A stretch of 64,000 nt of DNA, taken from the NCBI RefSeq assembly GCF_019599145.1, contig NZ_CP080647.1, positions 9,052,001 to 9,116,000 of the forward strand. The letters are read 5' to 3'. Source of the stretch: Streptomyces akebiae (GTDB lineage Bacteria > Actinomycetota > Actinomycetes > Streptomycetales > Streptomycetaceae). The position numbers and the translations under genes were made by a program. The notes beneath the pieces were generated by a model. That model saw only the letters and a list, made by a program, of their open reading frames with translations. It was not told where the DNA came from and searched no databases. Positions 24,290-35,061 of the stretch are shown piece by piece; the stretch's first letter is position 1; each line of letters opens with the position of its first letter.

Positions 24290-27124
24290 ATGATGCACCC
24301 CACCGGTACGGACCCGCTGGTACCGGGCGGAGGGAAGGACGTGGCGGTCGGCGCCGCGTCCGGTGCGAACCGGGGCCCCGCGGTACGGGAACTCGCTGCC
24401 GGTGAGGTCTTCAGCGCCCTGGACACGTCCCGGCGCGGCCTGTCGGCGGCGCAGGCGAGGGCCCGGCTGGAGCGGTACGGGGCCAACGAACTGCCGCGTG
24501 CGGGGCGCCCCGCCGTGTGGCGGCAGCTGGGGTCCCAGTTCACGGACCTGTTCGCCGTAGTGCTGATCGTCGCGTCGGGGATCACCTTCCTGGCGTACGC
24601 GCTGGAGGAACCGCGTGATGCGGGCACCTTCCAGTTGGCGGTGGCGATCCTGGGCGTGGTCGTGCTGAACGCCGCCATCGGCTTCGCCCAGGAGTACTCG
24701 GCCGAGCGGACGGCCCAGGCGCTGGAGGCGATGGTGCCCCACACCTGCCGGGTGCTGCGCGGCGGCGAACGGATGGAGGTGCCGGCCCGGGAGCTGGTGC
24801 CGGGTGACGTGGTGGTGCTGGAGGCCGGGGACGCGGTGTCGGCGGACTGCCGGGTGGTCGAGGCGCACGAGCTGGCTGTGAACAACGCGCCGCTGACCGG
24901 GGAGAGCAACGCCGTGGGCCGGACGGCCGATCCGGTGGTGGCCGGGCCGCCGCTGGAGGCCCGCAACTGCGTGTTCATGGGGACCGACGTCGTCTCAGGG
25001 TCCGGGCGGGCCGTGGTCTTCGCCACCGGCGCGCCGACCGAGTTCGGGCGGATCTATCGGCTGGCGGCCGCCGCTCCGCGGCAGAAGACCCCCCTGCAGC
25101 TCCAGGTGGCCTCCATGGCCCGGCGGGTGGCGGGGGCGGCCCTCGCGATCGGTGCCCTGATGTTCGCGGTGCGGCTGCCCACCGGGGAGTCGCCAGTGAC
25201 CGTGTTCGTGTTCGCGCTCGGGGTCATGGTGGCGCTGGTGCCGGAGGGCCTGCCCGCGACGCTGTCGGTGTCGCTGGCGATCGGTGTGCGGCGCATGGCG
25301 CGCCGCCATGCCCTGATCAAGCAGCTGCTGGCGGTGGAGGCGCTCGGGTCGACCACGGTCGTGTGCACCGACAAGACCGGGACGCTCACGCAGGCGGAGA
25401 TGACCGTCACACAGGTGTGGGCGGGGGGTGCGACGCACCCGGTGACCGGCGTGGGGTACGCACCGAGCGGTGAGGTCGCCGACGCGGCGCCGGTGCGCGA
25501 GCTGATGCGGGTGGCGGGCCTGTGCTGTAACGCCCGGCTGATTCCGCCCGCAGGCCCTGGGGGCCGGGAACACTGGCGGGTGCTCGGCGACACCACCGAG
25601 GGCGCCCTGCTCGTCGTCGCGGCCAAGGCCGCGCTCGATCTGAGGGCTGAGGAGGCAGCGGCACCGCGGGTGACGGAGTTCCCCTTCGACTCGGACCGCA
25701 AGTTGATGACCACCGTGCACAAGAGCGGCGCGGGCTATCAGGCGTGCGTGAAGGGTGCGCCCGTGGAACTGCTGGCACGGTGCAGCGACGTGGAGCGGGC
25801 GGGGCAGCGCGGGCCGCTGACCGGCGAGGACCGGGCGGTGGTGGTCGCGGCGAGTGACGCGCTGGCGGCGCAGGGGCTGCGGGTGCTGGCGGTCGCGCGG
25901 CGGGAGTTGGACGGGCCACGTCCCGCGCAGGACGAGGCCGAGTCCGCACTCACGCTGCTGGGCCTGGTCGGCATGCTGGACCCGCCGCGCCCGGAGGTCA
26001 ACGACGCGGTCGCCGCCTGCCGCCGGGCCGGCATCCGGATCGTCATGGTCACCGGTGATCACCCGCTGACCGGGGAGGCCGTGGCGCGCCGGGTGGGGAT
26101 CGTACGCCGGCCGGATCCGGTTGTGGTGACGGGCGCCCGGCTCGACGCGATGGACGACGAGGCGCTCGACACGCTGCTCGCCGAGCCGTCCGAGCTGCTG
26201 CTGTGCCGGGTCAGCCCGGAGCACAAGATGCGCGTGGTCACCGCCTTGCAGCGCCGCGGCGAGGTCGTGGCGGTCACCGGGGACGGCGCGAACGACGCCC
26301 CGGCGCTCAAGCACGCGGACATCGGCGTGGCGATGGGAGCTTCGGGCACCGACGTCGCCCGGGAGTCGGCCTCGATGGTGCTGTTGGACGACTCGTTCGC
26401 GTCCATCGCGATGGCGGTGCGGCTTGGCAGGTCCGTCTACCAGAACATCCGCAAGTTCCTGGTTTACGTCTTCAGCAGCAACATCGGCGAACTCGGCCCG
26501 ATCCTGGCGGCGACGTTCGCCGGGTTCCCGCTGGTGCCGATCAGCGCGGTGCAGATCCTGGCGATCGACTTGGGCTCGGACGTGATGCCCGCCCTGGCGC
26601 TGGGCGCGGAACGGCCCGAGCCGGACGTGATGGACCGCCCGCCGCGCTCCCGGCGCGAGCGGCTGTTCTCGTCTGCGGTGGTGGGACGCATCCTGTTCCT
26701 GGGCGGCATCCAGGCGCTCGGCGTGTGCGCGGTGTTCTTCTGGCACATTCATTCCTCCGGCATCCCGTTCAACGACTTCACCGAGGACAGTCCTGTCTAC
26801 CGGGAGGCCGTCACGCTGGCACAGGGCGGGATCGTGCTCAGCCAGTTCTTCGTCTCCCTCGCGGTGCGCACCGACCGCCAAAGCATCTTGAGAGTGGGAC
26901 TGCTGTCCAATCCGGCCCTGCTGGCGGCGGGCGGCTTCGGCGTCGCCCTGATGGTTGCCATCAGTTATCTGCCGCCGCTGCAGGCCGTCTTCAACACCGC
27001 CCCGCTCGATGCCGGCGACTGGGCGGTCCTGGCCGCGCTCGGCACCCTGCCCCTGCTCGCGGACGAGGCCCGCAAAGGGTGGCTGCGCCGCCGCGCCGAC
27101 CGCCGGAAAGGAGCCCCACTGTGA
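24290..27124 (+). CDS. P-type cation-transporting ATPase (type II-like)
   Basis: 944 residues. Cation-ATPase N-terminal domain (RELAAGEVFSALDTSRRGLS, ~35-110), actuator loop with TGES (APLTGESNAVG, ~203), TM4 with VPEGLPATLSVSLA, phosphorylation site VVCTDKTGTLTQAEMTV (Asp ~361), KGAP nucleotide loop (ACVKGAPVELL), hinge VAVTGDGANDAPALKHADIG (~664), and four C-terminal membrane helices. PEGLP together with the cation-ATPase C-terminal domain indicates the Ca/Na/K-type (type II) group, not a heavy-metal pump. The stop overlaps the next gene (GTGA), coupling it to two TrkA-type proteins. Ion specificity is unknown. Confidence 0.93.
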   Translation: MMHPTGTDPLVPGGGKDVAVGAASGANRGPAVRELAAGEVFSALDTSRRGLSAAQARARLERYGANELPRAGRPAVWRQLGSQFTDLFAVVLIVASGITFLAYALEEPRDAGTFQLAVAILGVVVLNAAIGFAQEYSAERTAQALEAMVPHTCRVLRGGERMEVPARELVPGDVVVLEAGDAVSADCRVVEAHELAVNNAPLTGESNAVGRTADPVVAGPPLEARNCVFMGTDVVSGSGRAVVFATGAPTEFGRIYRLAAAAPRQKTPLQLQVASMARRVAGAALAIGALMFAVRLPTGESPVTVFVFALGVMVALVPEGLPATLSVSLAIGVRRMARRHALIKQLLAVEALGSTTVVCTDKTGTLTQAEMTVTQVWAGGATHPVTGVGYAPSGEVADAAPVRELMRVAGLCCNARLIPPAGPGGREHWRVLGDTTEGALLVVAAKAALDLRAEEAAAPRVTEFPFDSDRKLMTTVHKSGAGYQACVKGAPVELLARCSDVERAGQRGPLTGEDRAVVVAASDALAAQGLRVLAVARRELDGPRPAQDEAESALTLLGLVGMLDPPRPEVNDAVAACRRAGIRIVMVTGDHPLTGEAVARRVGIVRRPDPVVVTGARLDAMDDEALDTLLAEPSELLLCRVSPEHKMRVVTALQRRGEVVAVTGDGANDAPALKHADIGVAMGASGTDVARESASMVLLDDSFASIAMAVRLGRSVYQNIRKFLVYVFSSNIGELGPILAATFAGFPLVPISAVQILAIDLGSDVMPALALGAERPEPDVMDRPPRSRRERLFSSAVVGRILFLGGIQALGVCAVFFWHIHSSGIPFNDFTEDSPVYREAVTLAQGGIVLSQFFVSLAVRTDRQSILRVGLLSNPALLAAGGFGVALMVAISYLPPLQAVFNTAPLDAGDWAVLAALGTLPLLADEARKGWLRRRADRRKGAPL

Positions 27125-27780
27125 AGGTGATCGTCGTTGGCTGCGGACGGGTGGGATCCACGCTCGCCGGTCTGCTCGCCACAGAAGGACACGACGTGCG
27201 GGTCGTCGACCGGCGCCCCAAGGCGGCCCGGCGGCTGCCCGACAGCCCCCGCATCCGCTTCCACGAGGGCAACGGCTACAGCCGCGCCGTACTCCAGGAG
27301 GCCGGGATCGAGCACGCGGACGCGTTCGTGGCCGTCACGTCGGGGGACAACAGCAACATCGTCAGCGCGCGTACGGCGAAGGAGACCTACCGGGTGCCGA
27401 TCGTCCTCGCCCGCATCTACGATCCCCGACGCGCCGACATCTACCGCGACCTTGGTATCCCCACCATCGCCAGCGTCCGCTGGACCGTGCACCAGATCCA
27501 CCAGATGCTGCTGCACCGCCACCTCAGTCCGGAACTCAGCTTCGGCAACGGAGAAACCCTGCTCATCCGTTCCGAGGTACCCGACTACCTCATCGGGCGG
27601 CGGCTGACCGAGTTCGACGTCGACGGCGAGATCCGTGTCATCGAGGTCACCCGCGCGGGCCGTTCCCTCATCCCCGCGCACAGCACGCCTGCGCGGACGG
27701 GCGACCTGGTCACGTTCGCCGTCGCCGCCACCGCGCTGGGCAGGCTGCGCGGCTTTCTCGACAAGGAGCTGGGGACGTGA
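27121..27780 (+). CDS. TrkA-type NAD-binding (RCK) protein, first copy
   Basis: 219 residues from GTG 27121, overlapping the ATPase stop by 4 bp. The RCK_N Rossmann segment is MKVIVVGCGRVGSTLAGLLA with DRRPKAARRL, then AVTSGDNSNIVSARTAKETY. RCK_C (residues ~140-215) shows EIRVIEVTRAGRSLIP and TGDLVTFAV. TrkA proteins are cytosolic gating subunits of Trk/Ktr K+ channels that sense NAD(H)/ATP. No TrkH-type membrane subunit is in the window, so the coupled P-type ATPase is the likely partner here (inference). Confidence 0.93.
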   Translation: MKVIVVGCGRVGSTLAGLLATEGHDVRVVDRRPKAARRLPDSPRIRFHEGNGYSRAVLQEAGIEHADAFVAVTSGDNSNIVSARTAKETYRVPIVLARIYDPRRADIYRDLGIPTIASVRWTVHQIHQMLLHRHLSPELSFGNGETLLIRSEVPDYLIGRRLTEFDVDGEIRVIEVTRAGRSLIPAHSTPARTGDLVTFAVAATALGRLRGFLDKELGT

Positions 27781-28433
27781 ACGTGCTCATCGCCGGCGCG
27801 GGACGGCTCGGCACCCAGATCGCCCAGGTGCTCTCCGCGGCCCGCAACGAGGTCACGCTGATCGACATCGACGACGAGCGCGTGGCCGAACTGGAGGGCC
27901 GCCTTGCGGTGCGGCTGATCGCCGGGGACGCCTGCGAACCGGCCCTTCTCGAAGGCGCCGGTGCTCTGACAGCCGACCTCGTCGTCGCCACCACCGGGGA
28001 CGACGAGGACAACCTCGTCATCAGCCTGCTCGCCAAACGGCAGTTCTCCGTTCCCCGCGTGGCGGCCCGGGTCAACGACGCGGACAACGCCTGGCTGTTC
28101 GACGGGCGCTGGGGCGTGGACGTCGCCGTCCCCGCCGCCACCCCGCTGATCTCCCTCATCGAGGAGGCCACCGGGGCCACCGACACGGTCGCCCTGCTGC
28201 GGCTCAGCAAGGCCGGTGTCGACGTCATCGAAACGGCCATCACACCGCAGTCCAGGGCGATGGGCCGGTCTCTGGGCGACATCCGACTGCCCGAAGGGAC
28301 GGTCGTCGCCACGATCGTCCGCGACGGGCAGCCGACCGTGCCGGATCCGGCGATCCGGCTCCGGCCCGGTGACGAACTCCTCCTCGTCTCACACTCCGCG
28401 ACCGAGCAGGAGATCCACGCGGCGTTCCAGTAA
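27777..28433 (+). CDS. TrkA-type NAD-binding (RCK) protein, second copy
   Basis: 218 residues, GTG start overlapping the preceding stop by 4 bp. Rossmann motif MNVLIAGAGRLGTQIAQVLS with IDIDDERVAELE, then VVATTGDDEDNLVISLLAKR; the C-terminal RCK_C part (AITPQSRAMGRSLGDIRLPE, PAIRLRPGDELLLVS) is complete. It is more like canonical TrkA than the first copy. Two adjacent, diverged TrkA genes suggest a heteromeric gating ring. Confidence 0.93.
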   Translation: MNVLIAGAGRLGTQIAQVLSAARNEVTLIDIDDERVAELEGRLAVRLIAGDACEPALLEGAGALTADLVVATTGDDEDNLVISLLAKRQFSVPRVAARVNDADNAWLFDGRWGVDVAVPAATPLISLIEEATGATDTVALLRLSKAGVDVIETAITPQSRAMGRSLGDIRLPEGTVVATIVRDGQPTVPDPAIRLRPGDELLLVSHSATEQEIHAAFQ

Positions 28434-28622
28434 TCCCCGGATGCGGCGGCACCGGGGACGGTCACCGCTCCGCTGTCCGAGCTGCCCATTGCCGCAGCCG
28501 CCCACCGTCAGAGTGGCGAAGCGCGACTCGATCTCCAGCAGCCCGTGTCCGGCCGGGCTGCCGGGTCGGCGTGGTCACGATCTTCTCCTTGCTTCTTGCC
28601 ATCAGGCTTCGGAGGCTGGATG
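28434..28622. other. Convergent intergenic region
   Basis: 189 bp between the rightward trkA-like operon and the leftward acyl-carrier-protein operon. No clear terminator hairpin and no gene recognised. Confidence 0.4.
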
Positions 28623-28868
28623 TCACCGCATCTGGGCGACGAGGAAGTCGGCGCTGCCGGACAGCGTGGTGAGCCGGGACGTGTCCTCGTCCTCGATGCG
28701 GACGCCGGACCGTTCGCTGAGGACCTCGACAAAACTCAGGAAATCCAGCGAGTCCATCTCGAGCACGTCGCGGAACACGTCGTCGGGCCCCAGGGCGGTG
28801 ACATCGGCGTCGGGGATGACGGAGGCGATCGACTCCCTGACCATGTCCAGCGCATCGGTTCGGTTCAT
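28623..28868 (-). CDS. Acyl carrier protein
   Basis: 81 residues. The four-helix ACP pattern MNRTDALDMVRESIASVIPD ... LGPDDVFRDVLEMDSLDFLS contains the 4'-phosphopantetheine site Ser in the DSL motif (EMDSLDF). It is the last gene of a leftward operon, with its ATG 2 bp after the stop of the E2 gene. A carrier protein at the end of a 2-oxoacid dehydrogenase operon is unusual. It might receive acyl groups made by the complex or the acyl-CoA ligase, or serve a separate small pathway. No ketosynthase is nearby. Confidence 0.93.
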   Translation of the reverse strand: MNRTDALDMVRESIASVIPDADVTALGPDDVFRDVLEMDSLDFLSFVEVLSERSGVRIEDEDTSRLTTLSGSADFLVAQMR

Positions 28869-28870
28869 GT

Positions 28871-30445
28871 TCACAGCTGCTCCGGGTTCTGCAGGAGGCG
28901 AGTGACCACGGTGAGATAGCGGGCACCGACGGCACCGTCCGTCGCTCGATGGTCGGCCGAGAGGCTCGCCGTGACCATGGGCCGCACGCCCAGCAGGCCG
29001 TCGACGGCGCACGGGCGGTCGACCACCCGCCCGAAGCCGACCAGGGCCACTTGCGGCGGGTAGATCACGCCGAAGACGGTTTCCACACCCTGATCGCCGA
29101 GGTTGGTGACCGTGATCGTGGCGTCGGACACCTCGGAACCGCGCAGCCTGCCCGCGCGCGCCCTGGTGACCAGGTCCTTCAGAGCGGTCATCAGCTGCGG
29201 AAGGGCCAGGGTGTCGGCGTGGTGCAGCGCGGGGGCGACGAGCCCTCCGTCGCGCAGGGACACGGCCACGCCGAGGTGGACACCCTCGCCGGCCGTGAAG
29301 TGGTCATCGGTCCAGAAGCCGTTGAGCTCGGGGACCTCCCGGGCAGCCAGGGCCGCCGCCTTGAGCAGCAGGGCGGCCGGGAGCAGCCGTTCACCGACCG
29401 GGCTGCGCCGGTTGTGCTCGTGCATCCATTCCATCGCGGCGGCCATGTCCATGGTCGTGGAGAGGTAATAGTGGGGGATGTCCCGGTTGGCGCGGGTCAT
29501 CAGGCCGGCGATCGCCTGGCGCATGGCCGCCGCCCGGTCTTCGGACGGACGTGCGACAGAAGGTCGTACGGCGGAAGGACGTACCGGGGTGGCGGGCGCA
29601 GGAGCGGGTGGGGCCGACGGTCCGGGGGCCGCCCGGCGTACGTCCGCGGCACGGACGGACGACTTCCTGCCCGTCCCGGTCACCGTGGCCAGATCGACGC
29701 CCAGCTCGGCGGCGAGCTGCCGGGCGAGGGGACTGGCCCGCACGCGCGGCGCCCGGGGAGCGGCTCGGGCGGCCACCGCTGCCTCGACGTCGGTTCGGGT
29801 GACACGCCCTCCGGGGCCGGAGCCGTGCAGCGTCTCCAGATCGACCCCGCTGTCCTCGGCGAGATGCCGGGCCAAGGGTCCTGCCTCGATGTGTTCGCGG
29901 GCGGCGGACGGCGCGGAGGGTGTCGACACGGACACCGGTCCGGGTTCGGGCTGCGGGGAGGGCTCGGCGGGCCGGCGTTCGGGCTGCGGGGAGGGCTCGG
30001 CGGGCCGGCCCCTCTGCGTTGTGTGCCGGACCGGTCGCCGCGCCTCTGCCTGCTCGGCCTCCGCGGGGCTCCCGGCTTTCCCTGCCTTCTCCGGTTTCCC
30101 GGGCCTCGGCGGTTCCTCGGGCTCCTCCGGTTCCTCGGGCTCCTCCGGTTCCTCCGGTTCCTCGGGCTCCTCCGGTTCCTCCGGCTCCTTCGGTTCGCCG
30201 GGCTGCTCCGTCATGGGGCCGATCCGCGCGAGCGGCGTGCCCACCGGCACCGTGATGCCGGGCTCGACGAGCAGCTCCGTCATGGTCCCGGTTTCGAAGC
30301 ACTCCACCTCGATCGTCGACTTCGCGGTTTCCACGACCGCTACCGGATCGCCCTTGTGTACGAGGTCCCCCGGCTCCACCAGCCATTCCAGGAGCGTGCC
30401 CTCGTCCATGTCCGCACCGAGGGACGGCATGGTGAACTCGGCCAT
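28871..30445 (-). CDS. 2-oxoacid dehydrogenase E2 (dihydrolipoamide acyltransferase)
   Basis: 524 residues from ATG 30445. One lipoyl domain (residues 1-75; lipoyl Lys42 in VVETAKSTIEVEC) is followed by a long Glu-Pro-rich linker made of EEP triplets (~100-125). Two peripheral subunit-binding domains follow (ARHLAEDSGVDLETLHGSGP at ~205-245 and ARQLAAELGVDLATVTGTGR at ~255-295), then the catalytic CoA-dependent acyltransferase domain (~330-524) with SADHRATDGAVGARYL (HxxxDG active site). Two E1/E3-binding domains in one E2 are not usual. It is co-transcribed with E1-alpha and E1-beta. No E3 gene is present, so the general dihydrolipoamide dehydrogenase must serve. Confidence 0.94.
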   Translation of the reverse strand: MAEFTMPSLGADMDEGTLLEWLVEPGDLVHKGDPVAVVETAKSTIEVECFETGTMTELLVEPGITVPVGTPLARIGPMTEQPGEPKEPEEPEEPEEPEEPEEPEEPEEPEEPPRPGKPEKAGKAGSPAEAEQAEARRPVRHTTQRGRPAEPSPQPERRPAEPSPQPEPGPVSVSTPSAPSAAREHIEAGPLARHLAEDSGVDLETLHGSGPGGRVTRTDVEAAVAARAAPRAPRVRASPLARQLAAELGVDLATVTGTGRKSSVRAADVRRAAPGPSAPPAPAPATPVRPSAVRPSVARPSEDRAAAMRQAIAGLMTRANRDIPHYYLSTTMDMAAAMEWMHEHNRRSPVGERLLPAALLLKAAALAAREVPELNGFWTDDHFTAGEGVHLGVAVSLRDGGLVAPALHHADTLALPQLMTALKDLVTRARAGRLRGSEVSDATITVTNLGDQGVETVFGVIYPPQVALVGFGRVVDRPCAVDGLLGVRPMVTASLSADHRATDGAVGARYLTVVTRLLQNPEQL

Positions 30446-30447
30446 GA

Positions 30448-31443
30448 TCAGTCCACCGCCCGGTGGGCGGCCGCGACGATGTCGGCGGTCTGCGGCAGGG
30501 CGGCCTCCTCCAGCCGCCGGGCGTACGGCATGGGCACCTCCGCGCTGCACACCCGCTCGACGGGCGCGTCCAGTTCGTAGAACGACCCTTCCGCGATGCG
30601 GGCGGACACCTCGGCGGCGAGGCTGCCCGTCCGCCACGCCTCGTCGATGACCACCGCCCGGTGGGTCCGAGCCACGGACGCCGTGACGGCCGCGTCGTCG
30701 AGGGGACGCAGCGTGCGCAGGTCGATCACCTCGGCACTGATGCCCTCGGCGGCCAGCTCGTCCGCCGCCCCGAGGGCCTTGGACAGCGAACCGCCGTATG
30801 TGATCAGGGAGATGTCGGTGCCGGGCCTGCGGATCGCGGCGTGGTCCAGGTCCACGGAGGCTGTCGGCGGAAGGAGTTCGCCGGAGACGTTGTAGAGGCT
30901 TCCGTGCTCGAAGATCAGTACGGGGTCGCGGTCGGCGAGCGCGGGGGCGAGCATGTGGCGTGCGTCCTCAAGGGTGGCGGGGGCGAGGACACGGATGCCG
31001 GGGATGTGGGCGTACCAGCCTTCGAGGCTGTGGGAGTGCTGCGCGGCGAGTTGCCGTCCTGCGCCCGTGGTCATGCGGATGACCAGCGGTACGGGCAACT
31101 GGCCGCCGGACATGTGCAGCAGGGTGGCGGCGTTGTTGAGGATCTGGTCGAGGGCGAGCAGGCTGAAGTTGACGGTCATGATCTCGACGATGGGCCGCAT
31201 TCCGGCCAGGGCGGCGCCGATGCCGGCCCCGACGAACGCGGACTCCGACAGCGGGGTGTCGCGGACGCGCTCCGGGCCGAACTCCTCCAGCAGACCGAGG
31301 CTGACGCCGAAGCATCCGCCGTACCGGCCCACGTCCTCGCCCATGAGGAAGACGCGTTCGTCGGCGCGCAGGGCCTCTCGGAGCGCCTCGCGCATCGCCT
31401 CGCGATAGGTTGTCTTCGGCTCTCGGTTCTCGTCGTCGCCCAT
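30448..31443 (-). CDS. 2-oxoacid dehydrogenase E1 beta subunit
   Basis: 331 residues from ATG 31443. Transketolase-like pyrimidine domain ([64 protein letters not shown]) and C-terminal transketolase domain ([20 protein letters not shown]). The GED(V/I)G Glu activates ThDP. With E1-alpha it forms the alpha2beta2 decarboxylase of pyruvate, branched-chain or acetoin dehydrogenase complexes. Specificity is uncertain, and acetoin dehydrogenase is plausible given the linked acyl-CoA synthetase. It starts 2 bp after the E1-alpha stop and ends 2 bp before E2. Confidence 0.94.
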   Translation of the reverse strand: MGDDENREPKTTYREAMREALREALRADERVFLMGEDVGRYGGCFGVSLGLLEEFGPERVRDTPLSESAFVGAGIGAALAGMRPIVEIMTVNFSLLALDQILNNAATLLHMSGGQLPVPLVIRMTTGAGRQLAAQHSHSLEGWYAHIPGIRVLAPATLEDARHMLAPALADRDPVLIFEHGSLYNVSGELLPPTASVDLDHAAIRRPGTDISLITYGGSLSKALGAADELAAEGISAEVIDLRTLRPLDDAAVTASVARTHRAVVIDEAWRTGSLAAEVSARIAEGSFYELDAPVERVCSAEVPMPYARRLEEAALPQTADIVAAAHRAVD

Positions 31444-31445
31444 GG

Positions 31446-32521
31446 TCAACTCACCACCTCCGCCGGGCCACTGGTGACATGGTGGAGCAGGTGCTCGACC
31501 GGCTCCTCGGGTGCCTGTTCGGCTGTTTCGACGGCGTGGTCGATCTCGTCGGTGATCCGCTGCTCGATCCGGGCGACTTCCTCGTCGTCCAGCTCACCGC
31601 TGTCGCGCATGCGGTCCATGAGCAGGCTGACGGGGTCGCGGGACTTCCACTGCTCGATCTCCCCCTTCTCGCGATAGCGGTCCGGGTCGTACATCGAGTG
31701 GGCGCGGAAGCGGTACGTGCGCAGCTCAAGAAAGTGCGGCCCGGTGCCGGCCCGGATGCCCTCGACCGCCCGTCGGGTGGCCTGCTCGACGGCCTCCACG
31801 TCCATGCCGTCCACGGCCCAGGAGACCATGCCGTAGGAGGCTGCGCGCATGGCCAGGTCGGTCTGTGCCTCGTGCCGTTCCAGGGCCGTGCCCATGGCGT
31901 AGAGGTTGTTCTCGCAGACGAGCAGCAGGGGCAGCTTCCACAGGGCGGCGAGGTTCGCGGTCTCGTGGAACTCGCCCTCGGCGAACGCTCCGTCGCCGAA
32001 GAAGCAGCAGGTGACGTTGGCCTGTCCGCGCATGCGGTCGGCGAGAGCGAGGCCGGCGGCCAGCGGGAGCCCGCCGGCGACGATCGCGTTGCCGCCGTAG
32101 AAGCGGCGGCTCGCGTCGAACAGGTGCATCGACCCGCCCCGGCCGCCGCTGCACCCGGTGGTCCTGCCGTACATCTCGGCCATGACGGCCTCGGCCGTGA
32201 TACCGCGGGCCAGTGCGTGACCGTGTTCGCGGTAGGTGGAGACGACCGCGTCCTCCGGGGTCAGTACCTGGTTGACGCCGACGGCGACGGCCTCCTCGCC
32301 GATGTAGAGGTGGACGAAGCCGCGGATCTTCGCGGCGCTGTACAGCTCGACGCACCGCTCCTCGAAGCGCCGGATGCGCAGCATGGCCTCCAACTGGTCC
32401 GTGCGGCGCCCGGTGCCTGGTGGGCCGACCCGAGGTCCGGACTTCCGCCTTTTCGCCGCGGTCCCTTTGCCGGACTTGGGGGACGCCGGGTCCTTCCTCG
32501 TGCGGGTGGTGCGGGCCACGC

Positions 32522-32525
<4 letters not shown>
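31446..32525 (-). CDS. 2-oxoacid dehydrogenase E1 alpha subunit
   Basis: 359 residues with a Lys/Arg-rich N-terminal tail (~1-40). E1 dehydrogenase core: [57 protein letters not shown]. The ThDP-binding motif is [20 protein letters not shown] ending in VCENN; the phosphorylation-loop-like segment is [16 protein letters not shown]. It catalyses 2-oxoacid decarboxylation and reductive acylation of the E2 lipoyl group. The ATG overlaps the acyl-CoA synthetase stop (ATGA), so translation is coupled. Confidence 0.94.
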
Positions 32526-34312
<1,787 letters not shown>

Positions 34313-34563
34313 GGGGTGCTCCTCCCGGCACTGCCCCTGATGTCCAGAGTCGCCGAGCCCCGCGCCGACCGCATGTCGGCCGCGGGAAGCGGTCCGGGCT
34401 GTGGGCGGACGGGCGGCTGCACGCTGCCGACATTCATGGAGCCGGGGGCCGCCCGCTTCTTGCGGGCCCTCATTGCACGGTGCACGGTTTCGCTCCGCTT
34501 CCCCGTGTCTCGTGATGGCCCTCGGCTCATTTCCATGGCACCGCCGCTCGCCGACGGGTTGTA

Positions 34564-34599
34564 GGGCCGGATGGCCCTGACCGGGGGACCGGCTGGCCC
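34564..34599. promoter_or_regulatory. Tandem palindromic boxes (DevR/OsdR-like)
   Basis: GGGCCGGATGGCCC (34564-34577) and GGGACCGGCTGGCCC (34585-34599), with centres about 21 bp apart, or two helical turns. GGGNCC-N3/4-GG(N)CC spacing resembles tandem boxes of the hypoxia regulator DevR/OsdR. It lies ~250 bp upstream of the acetate-CoA ligase operon. The regulator itself is not in the window. Confidence 0.45.
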
Positions 34600-34781
34600 G
34601 TTCGGACTCCTCTCGGCCGGGCGGTCCACCGCGCTGCATCGGCTCGGCGTCATGCCGGGTGCCGGACCGGAGCACGGATCTCCGGCCCCGGGCCGCCGAT
34701 CGCATCGAGATCACCGGCTGAGGTGAGGACGGGACAAGCCACCAGGAGCCGCACCGGGGGTTCGGATGCCGGTGCCGATTG

Positions 34782-34948
34782 CCGGTGCCGATTCGTCCGC
34801 TCGTGGCCGCCGCCCCGACGATCGCCACCGGCGATCTCTCCGACGCCGTGATCCTGTTCGTGATCAGCGTGAACACTGGGTCGGCGTCGTACAGGAGGTA
34901 CGGGCAGAGCAGGCGGTCATGGCCTCCCAAAGAAGCATGACCGCGGGC
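34782..34948 (+). pseudogene. P-type ATPase transmembrane fragment
   Basis: [20 protein letters not shown], then after a frameshift near 34875 [13 protein letters not shown] and a trace MASQRSMTA. This matches the TM1-TM2/actuator start of type II P-type ATPases (GDLTDAxVILxVIVxNTxVGVxQExRAxxA). About 55 codons; dead. Confidence 0.7.
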
Positions 34949-35061
34949 AGCCTTGAGCAGGGGAGACCGGACGGACCTCGCTCGTCACCTGCCTGAGGAG
35001 CGGGTGGGCCATGTCGTCGAGGTCGTCTGCGCGGCCCCCTGACCCACCCCGTCCGGCGCGT

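Larger units (their letters stand above)
34313..35061. other. Long regulatory/relic region between the acetate-CoA ligase operon and the formate dehydrogenase
   Basis: About 750 bp with no intact gene. It contains tandem GGGNCC palindromes (34564-34599) and a P-type ATPase relic (34782-34948). The rest appears non-coding. Confidence 0.6.

Noticed and set aside
30110..30200. Regular GAG/CCG triplet repeats looking like a CRISPR or microsatellite
   Set aside because: In frame with E2 and encoding the Glu-Pro linker; no spacers or cas genes.
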